Origin: Eublepharis macularius
Taxonomy: Eukaryota; Chordata; Lepidosauria; Squamata; Eublepharidae
Length of the DNA: 64,000 nt
Direction of reading: 5' to 3'
Assembly (NCBI RefSeq): GCF_028583425.1
Contig: NC_072794.1
Coordinates: forward strand, 31,121,232-31,185,231
The notes under the pieces are model-generated. The model worked only from the letters and a program-made list of their open reading frames with translations, was not told the origin of the DNA and ran no database searches. How positions within the stretch are numbered: the first letter of the stretch is position 1; each line of letters opens with the position of its first letter. Positions 59,189 to 64,000 of the stretch are shown here, one piece after another. Both the position numbers and the translations under genes were made by a program.

Positions 59189-59357
59189 CAGGGCGTTTTT
59201 TTCTGGGAAAAGAGGTGGTGGAACTCAAGACCTGCGCGGAGAACAATCTAAACTCCCCTCTGTCTGGAGATCAGGGGGCGAGGCCACCAACCATGTGACC
59301 ATTTTTAAGAGGTGCTGGAACTCAGTTCCACCGCGTTCCCACTGAAAAAAAGCCCTG
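59189..59357. mobile_element. hAT MITE (CAGGGCGTTTTTTTC), 8-bp TSD
   Basis: The ends are CAGGGCGTTTTTTTC and GAAAAAAAGCCCTG. CTTTTCTC (59181-59188) versus CTCTTCTC (59358-59365) is a 7-of-8 target duplication. The interior shares CTAAACTCCCCTCTGTCTGG and the CATGTGACCATTTTT segment with the copy at 53286-53531. Confidence 0.88.
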
Positions 59358-60041
59358 CTCTTCTCACACATTTCCACCAAGTTATCACCATTTCCTTCAG
59401 GTTGGGCAACTAGCTGAGGTGCCATCAAGAGCCACTGTCTGTGCTGCCTATTTGCCCTTGGGCCCTAAAATCAGCTATCTAATTGGTCACATGCATGCCA
59501 CAGTAAATTTCCTATGGGTTGCCTTCATTCACCCAGTGATTCCATGGTGTCTGAACCCTTTTGGACAAAATAAGTCTATTTACTGGACCACACCAATTCA
59601 GATGGGCTCCTAATAACGTAACAGCAATGATTTGAGGAGCTGAGGACTGGGAATGTTACTGAGCCGAGAAAGCTTCGATTCGGTTCAAGAACTTCTCTGC
59701 TGCTAAGGACTGAAAAGAGCCACCTTCAAATTTCCCTGCTTGGCTAACACTTGCAATTTATATGACACTGCAGATGGAAGACTCATGAGAACAAGCAAGA
59801 GTAAAAGTAAGCTGGTACGAAAACTATTCAGAATGTGGTACCTCCCATTTTCTGCTCTGAGCCTTCTGAGACAGGGAATTCCGCTATTAAGTTTATGTAA
59901 CTTTCACCCCTGCAAACAAGCAACTCTTGACACCAAAATTTATCAGTTTCTTGCTTCATATCTACCTTATTTAACTCAGCAAAGCTACAAAAGAGAGTAA
60001 ATGCATCAAACTCAACTTGCAAAGCACAAGAGAGCACAAAC

Positions 60042-61485
60042 CTATCAAAATGTTGCTTGGGTGTAGATCTTGGTGGCCAAATCCAAACTCATGTAGTTCC
60101 TGCACCGCCTGGAAGATGGTTTGAAGAATGTCCTTGCTCTTAAAATCTGTATTCTCTGTCCTCCCAAAGTATTCCTCAAGGTTCTGCTCACACAGAGCAA
60201 AGCACAGGTAGAGACAGGCCTTCTGCTCTTCCGACCCATAATACTTCACCAAGTGGTTGCTGTTACGGCATTTTTCAAGGCATGTCTTCTCTTTATCGGC
60301 ATTTTCTGCAGCTATAGGGAAAACCTTCACAGCTACCTCTTCTCCATCATAGAATCCAAGGTAGACACCACCTTGGGCGATTCTCTGTATCCTGTACTTT
60401 TCATACAGGAAGAGCTTAAGTTTCCCAATCATAGGACGATACATTCCACAGAGGATCTGGAGCTCTGATCCCCAGCGCCTGCTGGAGGATGTCCACTGCA
60501 TCTGGTTCGAATCAGGTTGGCTTAAACTAGCCTTGGCACCATACTGCCGAAGAAGCTCTCTCATGTCATTGTTGTAAGTCCTATTGGCAATCTCAATGAG
60601 GTTTCCAATGTCCGTCCTGGCATTCTTTTCACACAGCATCCTTGCTATGTTGCAGTTCCGCTTCTCCACGGCTACCTTCAGTGCTGTTTGGCTGTTTTTG
60701 TCAGCGTCATCGACGTCCACTTCATCCTTTTCCAATATAGCCTTCACCAGTTCTTGGCTCTGCTGTTCTACTGCCAGGATGAGACTGGTCTTCCCACCTT
60801 CACCTCTCTTGGTTGTATCGATCCCTTGTTGTAAGAGGAAAAGGGCTGCCGCCTCTTTGGCTTGGCTCCAGGGCTCGTCTTCCGTTACGGAGAGAGCATG
60901 AACTAAAGCATTTCTATCCTGATTGTCACAGATGTTCATATCAGCATCCATTTCCTCCACGAGGGCTTTGACAATAACAACGTGACCTTTCCTAGCAGCA
61001 TCCATCAGAGCTGTCGCGCCCCCTTTATTCAAAGACTTTTTTTCCTCATCCACTATTCTCCTCAAATTTACGTCCGCCCCTCTGCCATACAAGAACCTCA
61101 GAGCTTCTTCTTTCCCATACCACGCAGCTTCCATGAAGGCCGTGAAGCCATTGTCGTCATGCTCATTGATTTCTGACCCCTTAGAAAGAAAGAGCTCCAA
61201 AAGCTTCACGTTGCCTGTTATTCCTGCTATGATAAAAGCAGTAGCACCATTATTCTTCTTAACACCGGGATCAGCCCCTTGGTTGAGCAGAAAGTGGACA
61301 AGCTCCTCCTTGTCTGCCTGTACGGCACTGAGGAGGGCTGTCCAGCCGTGATCCATCTTAAAATTTATATCTAGGCCTTCTTCCAACAACTGCTGGACCT
61401 TTTCCGTTGAGCCATCTTGGACAGCATCATATAGCCGAACAGAGTTCTTTTTTGCCATTCTTTTTCTAGTGGATCCTGAAGGCTC
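60042..61485 (-). CDS. RNASEL: RNASEL large coding exon: ankyrin repeats and pseudokinase N-part (ATG at 61458)
   Basis: RNase L is the effector of the interferon/OAS pathway: 2-5A oligoadenylates bind its ankyrin repeats, it dimerises, and it cleaves cellular and viral RNA. The ATG at 61458-61456 opens MAKKNSVRLYDAVQDGSTEK. Ankyrin repeats span about residues 7-310 (DHGWTALLSAV, KNNGATAFIIAG, DNGFTAFMEAAWYGK, KGGATALMDAARKGH). Residues that contact 2-5A in the human protein look kept: Trp in HGWT, Lys in KKNGAT, Phe and Glu in FTAFMEA, Arg in VNLRR. The pseudokinase begins near residue 340 (MYRPMIGKLKLF, GGVYLGF, VAVKVF) and ends here at HQDLHPSNILI. The first P-loop-like motif is present (GEGGKTSL); the second reads KNSQTAL instead of DGKTAL. 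The acceptor is at 61487-61486 and the donor gtttgt begins at 60041. The 472 codons here plus the later exons give 658 residues; human has 741. Confidence 0.97.
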
Positions 61486-62859
61486 CTAAAAGAGGTGATT
61501 CTATTGGCTTTCTATTAATTAAAAATATTTCTAGGGTAAGTGCAAATGCATGTATAGCCAAGGTAACATCAGTGTGGATTAACAGAAGAACCTTCCACGG
61601 ACAGCAATGCTACCACAGACACACACCGTGAGTTTAGTTTATAGTGGGTAGCCGTATTGGTCTGCAATTCAAGTCCAGTAGCACCTTAAAGACCAACTAG
61701 ATTTCCAAGGTATGAGCATTTAAGAGTCAGAGCTCCCTTTGTCAGATACATGGAGTGGAAAAAGGTAAAAGGGAGGAGTCTTTAAAATCCAGGCAGAGGG
61801 TGGGAGGAGTATTGCAAACTGGAGTGTCAGGAAGCTAGCCATAATACTGAGTTTAAATGTCCCAGGGTCTCAAACAAGAGAAAAACAGAAGCCTTTGTCA
61901 TAATGCTGTCTGCATCAAAAAGGATCCATCTGTTTAGCAAAGATCTGAAACCTGTAAACACAAAAACCTCATGAAAAATGGATCTACCAACCACTATTAG
62001 CCAAGGTTGTAAAATGGAAACTCCATGTTCAGAGGCAGTATCTCTCTGGATACCAGAGACCAGGAACAGGCAAGAGAGGAAAGCTTCATGCCCTTCTTGT
62101 AGATTACGAGGCCGCTAGATGGCCTTTGCTGCATTATTACATAGACCCCCTCCTTCTGATCCTGCAGGGATCTTCTGGGATCTTCTTCCTTGAAGACTTT
62201 GTATCTGCACTTCAGATCTTGGCAGTGGAAGCAGCTGCTGTCAAGTGTTGCTGTTCCTAGACCAAAGAAGAAAAAGCGGTCCAGCCACCAAATCTCAACA
62301 AATGACATATCACTTGCCCTCAATTACCTTATATACATCCACATGCATCATTAAAAGTCCTGCTCTGTTCTGGCACTAGGAAAAGCAGGCTGGGGCAGAC
62401 AAAGGAAAGAAATTGCATGAGGAAGCCTAAAAGAACAGATTGAGCCAATCTGCTAGCAGCATCTGCAGCCAGTCCTTCCTCCTGCAGTAATGAACAGCCT
62501 ATTCTTTTTTCCCTTGTCCTGAAGGCAGGGCCATTTAAGGTGGGCCATGTTTACTGCCTAATTTAAGGAAGAGCTATAGCTACAGCCTAGTGATAAAGAT
62601 CTCAGAGCCCTGTGGCACCTTAAAAATTAGCAATCGTTGTTTAGAATATTTATGATCTTACCATTCAATAACACTATATGACAATAGCTGAAATCAAATG
62701 AAATATATACTGGTGTGAGTAGTTGAGAACCCTCTTCCTTAAAAGTATGAAGCAGCCACCTCAGTGAGTGGGCCCCATACAGAGGACAGCAAACAGAAGA
62801 ACGAAAGGAGCAAAATTTTAGTATTTATTGCTTTTATTTGCACATCTAATATATATATC

Positions 62860-62910
<51 letters not shown>

Positions 62911-63450
62911 TTTTCTCCCTTATGGAAATCACTTTTTTACTGGCAGGACTCATAACTTGCTTTTCATAATGGGCAGAAACTGCCATGGGAGCCTGCTGTG
63001 CTCAGGAAAACTCTACCTGCTGAACTTCAGTCTGCCAGGCAGTTGTTAAAAGCCCAAGAGCCCTCCTAGGGGGAAAAAAATACGAAGAGTCCTGTAGTCT
63101 CTCCATTTGCACCTCAGAGCCCTGTACTTGTCAGCCTGCCCTTTTGTTCCCAATGATTATTACTGTTTATTTATAGTCCCAGTGCTTCTCCCTTCGAATC
63201 TTGCTGCCTGTTCTGAGCTTGTCCTTTGAATTTTGTCTCAAGTTGAGAAGAAGTCTTTATATGGTGCCTTGCCTGCCCTCCCTTGCCATCCACGCTGCCA
63301 TCAGCCCCCTCTGCCCAACACCCACCAATTCACTCACTGCCAGGCTCTACAGACAAGCGAAGATGAGCACGAGGCCCGGGATCTTGCCCCCCAGTGCCCC
63401 CTTCAGCAGCTCCGCTTGGCTTCCTTCCTGGGAACCGAGAGTTCACTTAC
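61486..63450. other. RNASEL intron 1
   Basis: It contains a Penelope 3' fragment at about 61640-61745 (AAGTCCAGTAGCACCTTAAAGACC), a weaker one at 62585-62640, and an (AC)n tract at 62863-62909. A 108-codon minus-strand frame (61997-62323; contains SCFHCQDLKCRYKVFKEEDP) has no homology I recognise; it may be a repeat remnant. Confidence 0.55.
62863..62909 (+). repeat. (AC)n microsatellite
   Basis: About 23 uninterrupted AC dinucleotides, preceded by a short AT-rich tract (ATATATATCTATAC). Confidence 0.97.
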
Positions 63451-63620
63451 CGTCAAGCAGATTTTCCTGCTTTTGTTTTCCTCCAGAGATCGGCAACTGG
63501 CATCTTTACATTGCAACAGTTGGGAAAGAGGGGAGGAGAGCTGTGAAGGAGCGGATGGGAAGGAGGAAAAAAATATGACTTTTTTAAAAAACGAGAAAAG
63601 CTGATTCAGGGGTGGAGGAG
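63451..63620 (-). other. RNASEL: RNASEL exon 1 (5'UTR), 5' end approximate
   Basis: A strong donor, CTTGACG|gtaagtgaac, has its exon boundary at 63451, in the minus-strand order expected for a first non-coding exon upstream of the start-codon exon (acceptor at 61487). The exon has no long frame. The 5' end is not determined. Confidence 0.65.
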
Positions 63621-63663
63621 GAAATACTCTCTTGGCTGAAAGAGGAGGGGCGTGAAAATCTGT

Positions 63664-63675
63664 ACTTTCGGTTTG
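63664..63675 (-). promoter_or_regulatory. RNASEL: ISRE-like site upstream of RNASEL exon 1
   Basis: The minus strand reads CAAACCGAAAGT, against the interferon-stimulated response element core GAAANNGAAACT; it differs in the first base and at one base near the 3' end. It lies 213 bp upstream of the exon-1 donor, in the right place for a promoter. A motif match only, but it fits the known interferon inducibility of RNASEL. Confidence 0.5.
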
Positions 63676-64000
63676 GTCTCTAGCAGGTCAGAAGCGACCG
63701 AAGATGTCTCAGGAACGTTCCAGCTTATAGCTTTTTCACCCCATGCAACAAACATGCAAATGTGTCCCCTATGAAGGATTCAGGTGTTTTTGTTCAAAGC
63801 AGAAGTTCTCTTACATTGATGACGTCACTTTCCCCAGTTTTCACATGGCAAAGTTTTGTCAACCCCCCCCCCCCCGCCCTCCCCTTTACTCTGCCTGTTT
63901 TGACACAGCGAGTGCTGTGAGAAAGAGTTTGGAAACGGATACAATGGTGATCTGGACCTTCCGATAGAATAATGATGTCACAGAATTATCAATGTACACC

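Noticed and set aside
61997-62323. 108-codon minus-strand frame in RNASEL intron 1
   Set aside because: No homology I can name, no splice sites in a fitting phase, and it precedes the annotated start-codon exon. Kept only as a remark in the intron entry.
62764-63049. Frames containing poly-HT
   Set aside because: Translation of an (AC)n microsatellite.

Overview
This window is vertebrate nuclear DNA, almost certainly from a squamate reptile. A gecko-like lizard is my guess, but the species cannot be fixed from the sequence. The reasons are spliced vertebrate genes with long introns, two 5S-rRNA-headed SINEs of the 5S-Sauria type, L2/CR1 elements with 3' tails rich in ATAAA, L1, DIRS and Penelope retroelements, and many hAT-like MITEs. 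Most long open frames are transposon relics, not host genes.

Two host genes are supported, both on the minus strand. PRRC2C (large proline-rich coiled-coil protein) enters from the left edge: exons 2-6 lie at 0.46-7.05 kb and encode the first 261 residues. Its non-coding first exon lies in a CpG island near 38.4-39.2 kb, so intron 1 is about 31.9 kb. RNASEL (2-5A-dependent RNase L) occupies 47.8-63.6 kb. It has a 5'UTR exon with a near-consensus interferon response element upstream, a large exon with the ankyrin domain and most of the pseudokinase, and four further coding exons reaching the catalytic Asp, Arg and His of the RNase domain. The last exon expected by homology was not found.

Layout: 0-7 kb, 5' coding exons of PRRC2C with an antisense L2 copy. 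7-38.9 kb, PRRC2C intron 1, a nest of mobile DNA. A DIRS retrotransposon (about 7.8-18 kb) is cut by four later insertions: an L1 with an intact 900-residue ORF2 part, a head-to-head Penelope pair, a hAT element with an internal GC-rich minisatellite, and a CR1. Beyond it lie a second DIRS, a 16-unit minisatellite, two L2 copies, a 1.8-kb foldback element and a hAT derivative with a BED-finger start. 38.4-39.2 kb, CpG-island promoter. 39-47 kb, intergenic, with MITEs and LINE 3' ends. 47.8-63.6 kb, RNASEL, whose introns carry a complete ORF1-only L1 (HAL1-like), a Penelope copy with a GIY-YIG nuclease region, and several palindromic MITEs.

The most interesting items are the intact ORF1-only L1 with 19-bp target duplications, the RNASEL-PRRC2C adjacency (about 11 Mb apart in human), the missing RNASEL terminal exon, and the set of nested insertions with exact target-site duplications that allows relative dating.
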